Positions 22,736 to 33,509 of a stretch of DNA of 64,000 nt are shown here, piece after piece (position 1 is the stretch's first letter; every line of letters starts with the position of its first letter). Under the pieces are notes generated by a model, which saw only the letters and a list, made by a program, of their open reading frames with translations, was not told the DNA's origin and ran no database searches. The stretch lies in contig UYJD01000011.1 in the NCBI GenBank assembly GCA_900618795.1, forward strand, positions 1,026,880 through 1,090,879, written 5' to 3'. The DNA is from Cyanodermella asteris. Its lineage: Eukaryota > Ascomycota > Lecanoromycetes > Ostropales > Stictidaceae. Both the position numbers and the translations under genes were made by a program.

Positions 22736-23163
22736 TGCATCGACAGGGCAGGCAACAGGCAGAACCTTGTCACGATTTTGTAAGCCAGTATTGAAGACTT
22801 AGAGATGATGCCAATAAGATCGAATCAAACAAGAGCGCTACGACCTCTTCCAGTGTCCATTTCAATTGATCAGAGCGCGAGGAAAGAAGTCACCGCCGGT
22901 GTCCTCTTCGGCCGTGTAATTGAGTGCCCTACTCAATATCCGGAACCCACCCAGCTAAGCACCCAGCTAATCATAGAGAACGCCGGCGGAGACCCCTTCC
23001 CATCGGTCTTGGAATGTCTCAACATTAGCCTGCGGCCGTCTTCAATGAGAGGCAAGAAAGTACGTGCGATACGGCTTCTACCTGCGAGCCTTGCGCCCTC
23101 GAAGTAGAGAGCTTTCTGTGGTCCGAAACAGACACTTGGGCAACAGACATGTTTGGCAATACG
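22736..23163. other. Intergenic with a dispersed repeat copy
   Basis: Between the convergent transporter and lyase genes. Contains the second copy of the CAGCTAAGTACC-type repeat with its conserved flanks; no gene. Confidence 0.5.
22881..23005 (+). repeat. Second copy of the minisatellite-bearing dispersed repeat
   Basis: Shares with the segment at about 2268-2470 the left block AAAGAAGTCAC[T/C]GCCG, then CCCAGCTAAG(C/T)ACCCAGCTAAT, then the right block ACGCCGGC[A/G]GAGAC followed within a few bases by TTCCCA. Only two or three 12-bp units remain here against about twelve in the first copy. The ordered sharing of three blocks points to one repeat family rather than chance. Confidence 0.65.
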
Positions 23164-24699
23164 TTAGTGAGTCGTTCCAACAGCCAGAACTTGCTCCACC
23201 ATCTTCTCCGAGCAACCCGTATATCTAAATGGGTCACACAGCTTCTCGAGTTCAGCTTGTGACACCTTGTTCGTGACACGCTCTTCCGTAGCAAAGACCT
23301 CCAGCAGCGATTTCGACGACTCGACAGCTTTCGTGCAAGCCTGATAGACTACATCGTGCGCAGTCTGGCGACCAATGTGCGGCGCAAGACCCATCATGAC
23401 CGCTTCTGCAGCGATCAAACCACGAGTAGATTTCAAGTTCTTTTCCATCTCACCCACGTTGACGGTCAACCCACTCATTGCAAATGTCGCCTGATGCAAG
23501 GCGCCGCAGCAGTATACGAAACTTTCTGGTACGCAAGCCCACTCAAGATGCCAGGGACCAGATGCTCGTTCAAAGTCCGAGACCATGGCGTCCAAAGCCA
23601 GGCCAGCGTTCGCGCGAAGGAGTTTCGACACTGCGAGGATGACTTCACTGGAGATCGGGTTCCGCTTCTGGGGCATGGTAGACGAGGCGCCCCGATGCGG
23701 GACAAATGGCTCCGACACTTCGCCGAGCTCGTTCGAAGACATGATGATGATATCCAAGGCCATCTTGCCTAGTGAGCCGCCGATCATGGCTAAGAAGGTA
23801 ACGACTTCCGCGATTTGATCGCGAGCAACGTGCCATGTGATGGAGGGTTCTTTGAGATCTAGCTCTGCGGCGAAGTGTTTGCGGACGTTCAAGGCTGTCT
23901 CGCTGGATCCGAGCGATGCCAACGTCCCTGCTGCGCCCCCGAGTTGGGCGACGAGACATCGCTCCTCCATTTGATCGAGTCTTTCGAGGTGTCGCTGAAA
24001 GCCAGAGAGGTAAACGGCGCATTTGTAGCCGAATGTGATGGGAAGTGCGTGTTGGAGATGCGTTCGCCCTGCCATGGCTCTACAACTTGCAATCAGTCTT
24101 CCCGGAGTGGTTGAAAATGTCATTGAAACTCACGTAGAGCTGTATTTCCGTGACAATTGAGCCAAAGCCTGGACCAGTTCCTCCATTTGCCGGCGTACCA
24201 GCTTCAGACCCTCCTTGATCTGAAGCATAGAGGCACAGTCCATGATGTCCTGAGTCGTTGCACCCCAGTGAATGTACTTAGCGTGTTCTTTGGGTACCAT
24301 TTCGACAAGCTGCTTGATCAACGGTAAAACGGGGTACCCCACAAGATCCGTGTCCCGAGAGAGTCGCTCGAAGATTGAAGGCTGTCAGTCAATGACGCAG
24401 AGAAAAGACGCATAAGTAGCTCTGATTTCTTGGGTGTCTCCAACCTCCAACCACAACAAAGTTCGACAAATGCAAGCAGAGAACGAACTGGCTTACTCGA
24501 TGTTTTCCGACTTGCAATTATGCGTGATCGACTGCGCCGATTCTGCAGGTATCACATCGGCTGTGGCTTGAGCTTTGGCGAGGGCAGTTTCGGTTTGGAT
24601 TAGGCGAGCAACATATGCTTCGTCCGAGAATATTTGACGCACTTCTTCGGTTCCAAACAGATTTCGCATGACGCGAGAGTCGATCACCGAGACTGACAT
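23164..24699 (-). CDS. 3-carboxy-cis,cis-muconate cycloisomerase / ASL superfamily lyase
   Basis: Fumarase/aspartase superfamily enzyme of the carboxymuconate cycloisomerase and adenylosuccinate lyase branch. Exons: 24497-24699, 24134-24381 and 23164-24079. Intron 2 (24080-24133, 54 nt) joins cleanly, giving STAMAGRTHLQHALP. The superfamily signature GASSTMPQKRNPISSE is in exon 3, and HWGATTQDIMD in exon 2. Intron 1 (24382-24496, 115 nt) has a good GTAAGC donor and CAG acceptor, but the phases disagree by one base (exon 1 ends with two extra bases, exon 2 starts in phase 0), so the product as written is out of frame. About 450 aa if resolved, normal for the family. Convergent with the MFS gene and divergent from ROK1. 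Protocatechuate-type ring-cleavage catabolism is the likely role; a purine role is less likely given the context. Confidence 0.87.
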
Positions 24700-25072
24700 G
24701 ATTGATACGAAATTGCAATGAGAGAAAAATCGAGACTTTGTCGGGCGGAAATCAAGACGAGAGCAACGTTAGATGACAGTCGAATAGGTCCTGAGAAAGT
24801 CGCTGATAAAACATCGAAATGCTGCGAATACTTACGAAGGACATTACCAGTTCCGACGGCAGAGGCCTGCGGCATCTGTTAACGCTGGGTGGGGTGCAGT
24901 TTGTAGGAGCATAAAGTGGAGTCGGGTCACCTTTCGGCGAATCCTGGATCAAGATCGGCGGCACTCGCGAATAATTTCCTCCAACTTTTTACCGCCGGCA
25001 ACGCAAGCTGCGAAGTTCAAAATGCGCTAACCGCAACCTATTCCAGCGTTCACACGTTACGACCGGACTGCT
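24700..25072. promoter_or_regulatory. Divergent intergenic region (lyase / ROK1)
   Basis: 373 bp between the start of the lyase on the minus strand and ROK1 on the plus strand. No specific site identified. Confidence 0.4.
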
Positions 25073-27163
25073 ATGGATATACTGAAGGTGCTCACCCGCT
25101 CCACGAGTCTGGGCAAAAGAAAAGCCCAGCACGATGCGCACAAACGAGAGCTGCCCTCGAGCGGCGCCCCGAGCCACCCCCGAGCTCTCGCAGAGTCGAC
25201 CGGCACGAATACGAAGGATATTGGCCGCGGCGTGAAGCGGAAAAGAGCTGGAGGAAGAGCCGGTAATGATACAGATGGCGTGCCTGATTTCTTTGGTTCC
25301 TTGAACGAGTCCACGAGCAAGCAGACTGGCGGCAAAGATGTTGAAATCGAAGAGGTCGACGTGGTTCCGGTACCGCAGACGCCACAGCATGACCCGAACG
25401 AAATCATGAATGTTGGTGAGCGGAAGGCTTTATTGCGGAAACACAAGCTCAAGGTGCACGTTGTACGCGCTGGCGTGGTCAAGAAGGCGAAGGATAGCAA
25501 ATCCAAGAATCGAAAGGCGGAGTCAGATCGCAAGGAGCCCGCGACATTTGATGCCATGTATCCCCAGCCTATACAGTCATTCAAGGAATTACGACAAACA
25601 AGAATATCAAGAAGATTACTCCAAAATTTGGACCAGCAAGGCTATACAGTTCCGACGGAAGTTCAGATGGCGGCGTTGTCCATTTTTCTGAGCACCGAGA
25701 ATGGCCTCCCTGAGAGCTCACAGAACAGTCACGCTCATGTGGATATGATGACCGCGGCTCCCACTGGTAGCGGGAAGACCTTGGCTTTCTTGATTCCGGC
25801 CATGAACAATCTGCTGGCAGAGAAGATCTCGGACGAAAGTGAGCGCCACGTTCGCGCCATTGTCATCGCACCCACACACGAGCTCGCTGATCAGATCGTG
25901 AACGAGGCGCGCAAGCTAGCGGAAGGCACGGGATTGAGGGCTGCTGCCATGCAGAAAGGTATGCGATTGTATCAAGGTACAGAAAACGACAGCGAAGGCC
26001 TAATCAAATCCGACATTATCGTGTCCACGCCACAAGTGATGGCAAACTCACTGCAGTCAGAAGACTCGGAGCCTGAAAGAACATTACCAATGATCAGCCA
26101 TTTGATCTTGGATGAAGCCGATGTACTGCTTGATCCGATGTTCAGAGAGCAGACAATGAAGACGTGGAACGCATGCACGTCGACTTCACTAAGAGTCTCT
26201 CTGTGGTCGGCCACCATGGGAGCCTCTATTGAGACCCTCGCTACAGACTACATCTTTGATCGTTTGAAACTGGCAAGTCAGGATGCACGCAACGCTCACA
26301 AGCTCGTCAGGGTAATTGTCGGTCTCAAAGATTCGGCCATTCCGAACGTCAGACACCACCTCACCTACGCTGCAACCGAGCAAGGCAAGCTGCTGGCAAT
26401 GCGACAACTCCTCCATCCCTCCACGAACACGACATCTGATCCGACTATTCGTCCGCCTTTTCTGGTATTTGCACAAACCATTCCTCGAGCCGTGGCGCTG
26501 CATTCCGAACTCCTCTACGACATACCAGCCGAAGCAGGCGGATCTACCCGCATAGCAGTCCTGCACTCCGACTTGTCCCTCAGCGCCCGCAGCGACATCA
26601 TGGCCAAATTCCGACGAGGCGAGATCTGGGTCCTAATCACGACGGACCTCCTGTCCAGAGGCGTCGATTTCCGAGGAGTCAATGGAGTAGTCAACTACGA
26701 CATCCCAACATCTGGAGCAGGATACGTCCACCGTGCAGGGCGTACAGGCAGGGCCGGCCGTGAAGGAGGCGTCTGCGTTACCCTCTACACTCAAGAGGAT
26801 ATTCCATACGTCAAGAATGTTGCCAATGTGATTGCGGCGGCGGAGAAGCTCAAAGGAAAGAAACTCGGCGATGATGGAAGTGCTATGCCGCAGTGGCTGC
26901 TCGATGCGCTCCCGGATTTGAGCAAGGATGCAAAAAAGGATCTGAAGAAAAGAGGAGTCGCTGCTAGGAGGAGCGAAAAGGGCGGCAAGACGGATGGGAA
27001 GGGGAAGGGGAAGATGAGGATCAGTACGAAGAGTGGCTACGATCGGAAGCTGGAGCATAGGCGGAAAACGGCGAAGAAGAGTCGCAAGACTGAGGCCGAA
27101 GCTGACACTGTCACCAACGATGGCGAGAAGGGCTCAGATGCATTCGGTGGGTTCGATGACTAG
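25073..27163 (+). CDS. ROK1: ATP-dependent DEAD-box RNA helicase ROK1 (696 aa)
   Basis: Nucleolar helicase of the Rok1/DDX52 group, needed for early 18S rRNA processing and release of snoRNA in the small-subunit processome. Single exon. The start MDILKVLTRSTSLGKRK matches the conserved beginning of Rok1 proteins. Motifs in order: a GYTVPTEVQ Q-motif-like element (about 190), APTGSGKT (about 229), APTHELADQI (about 265), DEAD in LILDEADVLLD (about 346), SAT in WSATMGAS (about 378), DLLSRGVDFRGVN and HRAGRTGRAGR (about 553). The N-terminal 140 residues and C-terminal 90 residues are basic and disordered, consistent with nucleolar localisation and RNA binding. Intact; no introns, as in many fungal orthologues. 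Confidence 0.95.
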   Translation: MDILKVLTRSTSLGKRKAQHDAHKRELPSSGAPSHPRALAESTGTNTKDIGRGVKRKRAGGRAGNDTDGVPDFFGSLNESTSKQTGGKDVEIEEVDVVPVPQTPQHDPNEIMNVGERKALLRKHKLKVHVVRAGVVKKAKDSKSKNRKAESDRKEPATFDAMYPQPIQSFKELRQTRISRRLLQNLDQQGYTVPTEVQMAALSIFLSTENGLPESSQNSHAHVDMMTAAPTGSGKTLAFLIPAMNNLLAEKISDESERHVRAIVIAPTHELADQIVNEARKLAEGTGLRAAAMQKGMRLYQGTENDSEGLIKSDIIVSTPQVMANSLQSEDSEPERTLPMISHLILDEADVLLDPMFREQTMKTWNACTSTSLRVSLWSATMGASIETLATDYIFDRLKLASQDARNAHKLVRVIVGLKDSAIPNVRHHLTYAATEQGKLLAMRQLLHPSTNTTSDPTIRPPFLVFAQTIPRAVALHSELLYDIPAEAGGSTRIAVLHSDLSLSARSDIMAKFRRGEIWVLITTDLLSRGVDFRGVNGVVNYDIPTSGAGYVHRAGRTGRAGREGGVCVTLYTQEDIPYVKNVANVIAAAEKLKGKKLGDDGSAMPQWLLDALPDLSKDAKKDLKKRGVAARRSEKGGKTDGKGKGKMRISTKSGYDRKLEHRRKTAKKSRKTEAEADTVTNDGEKGSDAFGGFDD

Positions 27164-27746
27164 AAGTTCGGATGCCATATCGGCAAGTCTCTCTGGGTAT
27201 TTGAGAGTGGCAGATTTCACGATCAGCCGTGCCAAATGTATTCACGAGTATGCTGTCTCATACACAGTCGCTGTCGCGTTCTAGAGCAACGAGCCAAGAT
27301 TGCTCGAGGAGCGAGAGACATTGTGTTCTCAAGCATTTTCCAATTCACGGCCTTGCACCTCCACGCTCCACATGATCCGCGTATCTTCGCCTTACCTGCC
27401 TCGACTAACTCTCCCCACATTCATCCGGAATTTATCCGCCGGAGTCTTGCGCCGAAACAGGCCCGCAGTGACTTCATGCATCTTTCCCGCACTTCCACCT
27501 CCCACTCTGCATCAACAGCTTGGATCCCTGCACAAACCCAGCCATGGCGGGGCAATCTGATCCGAAAAGTCTGTCCGCTGCCGGCTGGCAGCAAGCGTGG
27601 GTGCGTATTCGGCGCTGCTGGGCTAGGCCCTGATGCAGTGCAGCCAGCGACAGCGCCCGGACGGTAAACAGTGGATGAAGCTCGCCTCTCCACGCTGTGA
27701 CTTCCGTATAAGAGCCGTCATTGCCCAGTCAAATCACGTTCTTAGC
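27164..27746. other. Intergenic upstream of xylitol dehydrogenase
   Basis: 583 bp between ROK1 and the XDH gene in the same orientation; presumably contains the XDH promoter. No coding signal. Confidence 0.45.
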
Positions 27747-29049
27747 ATGCCTGACACGCGTCGTGACTCTTTCAAACGTTCTCTCAGTCCTGTAGCGACA
27801 CGAAAGCCCAACAAGCGATTGAAGCAGGAGCATATTCCCGAGATTGTATCCCACGAGAACGGCACAATGGCGACGGAAACGATTACGAAAAAGGTACGCG
27901 CCGCAAGCTTTTGGTTTTGAGCACGTTTCAATGTTTGAAACCTGCACACTGTGATTCGCAGCAGTGGGCACATTTCTGACATTCCCGTAGAACCCGTCTT
28001 TCGTCCTCAAGAAGGTCAACGAGGTCACATACGAAGATCGTCCCGTGCCATCCTTCAAAGACCCCGAAAATGATGTCCTTGTCCAAGTCGCCTGGACGGG
28101 AATCTGCGGCTCCGATGTACACTACTGGGCGCACGGGCGCATCGGCAGCTTCGTCCTCAACAACCCCATGGTCCTCGGCCACGAATCCGCCGGCGTGGTC
28201 GTCAAGGTCGGCTCCCAAGTCAGCAGCGTGAAGGTCGGAGACAGGGTTGCGATGGAACCCGGTGTACCGTGTCGGCGATGCAAACCGTGCAAGCTGGGCG
28301 AGTACAATCTGTGCCCCCGCATGGAGTTTGCGAGTACGCCGCCTTTTGACGGGACGCTGGCGAGGTACTACAGTATGCCGGCGGATTTCTGTTACAAGTT
28401 GCCGGATCATGTGAGTTTGGAGGAGGGGGCGTTGGTCGAGCCGACTGCGGTGGCGGTACACATTACGAAGCAGGGCGGTATCCAGCCCGGAGACAACGTG
28501 GTCGTCTTCGGTGCCGGCCCAGTCGGACTGTTGTGCGCGGGCGTGGCAAAGGCATATGGTGCTTCGACTATCACGATGGTTGACATCCTCGATAGCAAAC
28601 TCAAATTCGCCCAAGACTTTCTCGGAGGCTGCACAACTTTCATCCCAGACATCAGCAAGTCCTCGCCCGAGAACGCAGAAGCTCTGAAGAGCAAGTGCCT
28701 GCTCGAAGTCGGAGCGGACGTGGTTATCGACGCTAGCGGCGCAGCAAGCAGCACACAGACAGCCATTCATGTCTTGCGAAGAGGAGGCACATTCGTACAG
28801 GGTGGGATGGGCCGCGACGAGATCAACTTCCCGATCATGGCGGTCTGTGCGAATGAGATTACCGTTAAAGGGAGCTTCAGATATGGGCAGGGCGATTATG
28901 AGCTTGCGGTCAGTTTGATCTCGAGGGGTCTGTTGAATGTGAAGAGCATGATCAGTAAGAAGGTCAAATTTGAAGAGGCGGAGCAGGCGTTCAAAGAGGT
29001 TAAGGAGGGTAAGGTTGTCAAGGTATTGATTGAAGGGCCGAAGAACTGA
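27747..29049 (+). CDS. xdhA: D-xylulose reductase / xylitol dehydrogenase (361 or 401 aa)
   Basis: Zn-dependent medium-chain dehydrogenase converting xylitol to D-xylulose with NAD+ in pentose use; a sorbitol dehydrogenase role is also possible. Exon 2 is 27991-29049, preceded by a 97-nt intron (27894-27990). Exon 1 ends at 27893 in ETITKK. Numbering from ATG 27867: catalytic Zn ligands C48 (GICGSD), H73 and E74 (GHE), and structural Zn cysteines C103, C106, C109 and C117. The Rossmann motif is VVFGAGPVGLLC. The ATG at 27867 gives the usual family length of 361 aa. A further in-frame ATG at 27747 adds 40 residues containing RKPNKRLKQE, a nuclear-signal-like basic patch; I set the feature start there to show the longest reading. 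Converges on the carboxylesterase gene 204 bp away. Confidence 0.95.
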
Positions 29050-29253
29050 GTTCTCTTTCTCACGAAATTTCAAAATTCTAATACAGTCATGATTTCAGCC
29101 ATTGTCTCGTTCCAATGATCATGGTTCTTCTACGCCATCCTGTGAGCGATATTGCACAGTCTCTTGATTTTCCTTCCCGAAATATCTTTCCAGCCTTGTA
29201 TATTCGTCGACCATCGCAAGAAATCCAGCACCCGCTCCCTCTGCTAGTCAGAT

Positions 29254-31426
29254 CTATACCCCCATCTCCATCCTCACCTGTTCCGAATTGATGAAAGCAC
29301 ACCTCTCCACAAGTCTCTCCGCCGCGAAAGCCTTACTCCTCTCATTCAACCTCCTGACCTGGCTATCAATCGCCATCCCACTCGCCCCCTCTCCCTTCCC
29401 CCAAACCATCACATCCACCTCCACGGCCCCCTCCTCAATCCACTGCTCCCACGTATGCCTCGTATACGCAGGCCTCCACTCACTCAACGGGTGTCCCCTT
29501 GGCGGAATCGCATCGTTCGCATTACTCGTCTCGTGTGCCCAAGCAATGACACTTCCCGCAATCGTCGCCGCCAGATCAAGTTGGTCGGGGCTGTTATCGA
29601 CCCCGCCGGTCATGTTGGGGTTATTGAACAGATAGCTTAGGCTAGAGAGATGCGAGACGCCCCAGAAAGGCAAGCCCATGGCGTCGAGAACGGGAGTGAG
29701 GCGGGTGGAGTTCGTTTGGTAGAGGCGGATGAAGTGCGCGCCGGAGCGCTTGGCGAGGTTGAAGGTGTAGTCGAGCGTTGGGCAGGTGAACCAGAGGTCC
29801 CGGTGGAGGCGGGCTGCGCGGTAGTAGTGGGCGGAGATGGGTGAGTCGGGGGTTACTTTGTGGGCGAAGTCGTCGACGGGGTACAGGGCGAGGAGTTTTG
29901 TTAGTGTGTCTTGGGAGAGGGTGGGTAGGTAGTGTGTTATGCTGTCGACGATTTCGGTGTCGGTGCTGGTTGTGGGTGGGGCGTACCACGCTCCATCGTC
30001 GTGGTCAAAGCCCGCTATGATGGGCGCATCTTGAGAAGGTCAGTCAGAGATCGCGATCAGCATGTGGAGTTCAGAGGGTGGTGCACATACTCCCGCATCT
30101 CCCTTGCCGCATCAGCACCGAGAGTTTGTCCGCCACATACCCTCCATCAACATAAGGTTGGAAGAAGCCTTCGCCAAACGGCGGCCTCGCAGTTCTCGCC
30201 ATTTCAACCGAGACTTTCCTGATCGCTTCGCCAGACGTGTTTTGCAGACATTGAAGGACATCGATAGACTGAGTGCCCTCGCTCGCCACACAACCGACCT
30301 TCTCTGCTACCGCTGCCGTGCGTTCACGAACTTGACTTCCATCCTGATTGAAGATCGTGCCTGGCGCTCCGCTCATCATAACGACGCGGTTGAAGGGCAA
30401 TTGCTGGTTTATGCCGTCTGAGTTGGCGTTCGACGCCATGTGCAAAGCTATATCGGCGGCGCCGACGCTGTGGCCGACGACGGTGATGCGGCTAGAGTCG
30501 CCACCGAAGACGGCAATGTGCTTTTGTACCCCTGAGACATGTCAGTACCCTAATGGTGTTGGGGACTAGAGATGTTAAGTACATTCGAGAGCGGCACGTT
30601 GGTCTAGGAGGCCGACGTTGGTGTGCTTCAGATTCCTGAGCGCATCGCTGTCTGCGAAGCCGAAAACTGTCGAGGTCAGCAATCAGATCCAGATGACCAA
30701 GTCTCGATCTTTGGCGGACGTACTCCCGACTCTGTAGTTCACACCGACGTATATCGTAGGCTGACCCTGTGCTACGCCCTGCCGGACAAGTCCATCCGGC
30801 TCGTACATGATATCGTACGCCGAGCCGAGTGCATGTCCACCTACGCAAAGACCGTTAGTACATCAAAACTCACACCTTCTCCATACGTCGATCAGGAACT
30901 CACCACCATGCAAAAAGACAACAACCGGCAACTTCGCGAACCTCTCCACCCCTGCCGGTCTCGCGATCCTCAAACTCAAACACTCCTCGCTCACTCTTTC
31001 CTCTTCCACGACACTGCTGAACGGCAACACATCCCCCGTCCCCTGCAAACACCATTTCCCTGGCTTCGTAGCATCTACGACCGTCTTCGGCGGAGGCGTG
31101 AAGGGGACTGGTGGCGCGAAGCGGTTCGATCCGGATGTGTCGTGTCCGTAGAAGATGGAATTGAAGTGTTCGACGTCGTCTTTGATGGTGCCTCGGTAGG
31201 TGATGCGGCCGAGAGGGTCGGTCGCGTCGACTGTTTTGGGGCCTTTGGATGAGGAGAGGAAGGTGTGGTTGGCGGGTAGGTAGGGATCGAGGGACCCGGT
31301 TTGGAGGAGGTAAGCGAGGGACAGGGCGAGGATGCCGATGAGGGTCGCGAAGAAGAAGGGAACGCGGTTGGAAGATGTGGTGGCGGGTTTTGATGGGGCT
31401 TTGGGCTTGCTGTTCGAGTCTGCCAT
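29254..31426 (-). CDS. Membrane-anchored carboxylesterase type B (646 aa, five exons)
   Basis: Alpha/beta-hydrolase of the cholinesterase/lipase family, hydrolysing carboxylic esters. Exons: 30904-31426, 30724-30840, 30583-30666, 30091-30531 and 29254-30029; introns are 51-63 nt and all phases agree. One TM helix near residues 22-40 (VPFFFATLIGILALSLAYLL) without a cleavage site suggests a type II membrane protein with the catalytic domain outside or in the lumen. The oxyanion region is FLHGGGHALG. The nucleophile is S263 in GHSVG, where GESAG is usual. The acid is in GFDHDDGAW and the His in PFWGVSHLSSLSYLF. Gene intact. The substrate is unknown; the variant nucleophile elbow sets it apart from typical members. 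Confidence 0.92.
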
Positions 31427-32207
31427 CGTGTAGAATTGGCGTTCGTACGCCAGTTGGTCTGATTGAATTGATTGAGATTGAAAGAAGGAAAGTCAATTGA
31501 CCTGAGCCACGCGAATTACGCGTCTGGAAAGACCTGGAGCGAACAGGGAAGGTTGAACGATCATAAGACGTAAATTCTCGACGTATAGCTGGCGATATAT
31601 TGGAACAAAAGGTCTCAAGACACTACAGAATCAGGCATCTCATCTTGCGGTCTAGGTAGTGAATGGAATGACAAAGGAGAAGTTGAGGTTTTGCTGCAAG
31701 CTTGTTCGGCATGTAGCCAAGCGTGGTCGGTGCCAGACATCTTCACATGGCAGTGGTGTTTAATTGATGCACGGCTGCCATCGGCGAGGTTGGCCAACTG
31801 AAACCCCGCTAGTCGGTGTTCGATGTGCGGGGGAGCCGGCCGCGAACTGCTTAGGTTCGTGCTTCAGATCTCAAATCTCGTCGCAATCCTTGAGTGGCCA
31901 ATCCCATGCCAAGTGCAGACGAAGAATCCTGCGAGTCAGACTCTGGTGAGTCGTTGCGTGGGTCCCGTTCGACATACCATGGCCACTGCTTTCACAGCTA
32001 CTCTTGCAAGTAGTAGAGCAGGCAGTGGGAAGAGTTGGTTCATGAGTACCTGCGAAGATATGGTTGATGGTTGTAAAGTGGTGTCTCAACACTCATTTCG
32101 ACACATTGACGAGCAGCTGTGCGCGGCAGCATCGACATGCGGCCAGCTACACCCCGATGCCAGGGCCAAAACTCACTGTCCGGCCGTCTTACTTTGAAAC
32201 ACAGCTC
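31427..32207. other. Intergenic, nothing recognisable
   Basis: 781 bp between the 5' end of the carboxylesterase and the 3' end of the lactonase-like gene. No supported gene. Confidence 0.45.
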
Positions 32208-33509
32208 TCACAGCCATACGGCATGCTTCAGGCCAGTTCCCAGTCCGTCTTGCAAGCCCGCAACGCGCGTCCACACATCACCCCTCGCACCACCAATCTC
32301 ATATACCTCGACTCCTCCGCCCTCCTGGCCCAGTACAATTGCATACTCAGCATCATCGCTCAACCGCATGCCACGAATGACATCAGCATTCGTAAGCACA
32401 TGCTTGACATCTTCGACAGCTCTGCCATCTTTCGAGAGCAGAATTATGGCCACAGAGTCACCGGCCGGAAGCTCGCTCGATACGTCTGTGAGCTCAGGGA
32501 GTAGTTTGCCGACGTGTCTTGCCCATCGATTGCTCACGTACACGACGCCTGGGATGCTTGGGTGAAGACAAATCTCGGCTGAGTCCATTTTGCCTTGATG
32601 GTGCGGAGGTATGCTGGGCGGAACGACATTGACCGCGAATCCATCAATCGGCTGGGTGCTTTTTGCGGGTGGGCCGTCGATGTCGAATGCGATGACGGTA
32701 TGCGCGAGCTCTCCAAGTACGTAAATAGTTGATCCTGTATCAGGTCAGATGAGTAGCGCAAGCAGTAGACAGACTTACCGTCAGGGCTTATCACGGCATG
32801 TCGAGGGCCGCTTCCAGGAGGGCATTGGAGCCATCCAGCCAGACTCAAGTCCGACCCTCGACGGCTGAGGATCCATACTCGATCTGAACCCAGGTCGGCG
32901 GCATATAAGTAGCCTCGTCTGTCTTCGATCACTTGGTGCACGTGGGACTGCTCTTGCCGACCTGCATCTGGGCCATGGCTGGCATCACTATATGTAAAGC
33001 CTGGAAATAGCTCGCTTCTGGGCGTCTCCAGCAGTACGAAATCGTCGTCTGATGTCGAGATTGGATATAGAGCCACAGATTCACCAAAATACTAGTCGCA
33101 GTCAGCTCCGGGTGCCTGTTTGTATGCATGGACCGACTCACAGTCGCTAGTGCCATAGCCGACTTATCTTCCAAGGTGATGACTGTCATTCGAGACTGAG
33201 TCAGGACTTCCAGCGGTTCTCATATTCGTACTCACATTGCGCCGGAGCTCCTAACGTTGGCTGCTGGCTAGTGATCCGAGAGCTCTTCTGCTCATGATCT
33301 ATGTGGAAACTGTACAACAAGCCTTTGTCATCGCCCTCTGAAAGTCCGATGAAATGTTGCATGGACCTTTTCGAGGCGACGAGCTCCACCCAGGAGGCAT
33401 TAAAGGGCGCAGCATATTCAGCTTCGATGGTGATTGATTTTGTGCTCGGATCAAAGACGAGGACTGTGAAGTTGTCCCGATCTCCTGATATCAGTAGTCT
33501 GTAGGTCAT
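32208..33509 (-). CDS. Beta-propeller lactonase / carboxymuconate cyclase family (384 aa)
   Basis: Member of the seven-bladed beta-propeller lactonase family (6-phosphogluconolactonase and 3-carboxymuconate cyclase relatives). Four exons: 33236-33509, 33142-33182, 32779-33091 and 32208-32734; introns are 44-53 nt and all phases agree. The 41-nt exon 2 encodes ITLEDKSAMALAT and joins to YFGESVALYPIS. Family signatures: SHVHQVIEDRRGYLYAADLG, PGSGPRHAVISPDG, STIYVLGELAHTV, and the tail DGLGTGLKHAVWL. The start is at the ATG giving MTYRLLISGD. No signal peptide, so cytosolic. It could open a sugar lactone made by a neighbouring dehydrogenase or act in aromatic catabolism; both are inference. Divergent from the aldo-keto reductase gene with 580 bp between starts. 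Confidence 0.88.

Noticed and set aside
33202-33235. Alternative 29-nt intron 1 in the lactonase-like gene
   Set aside because: Too short to splice. The 53-nt intron 33183-33235 keeps frame and gives the expected family sequence.
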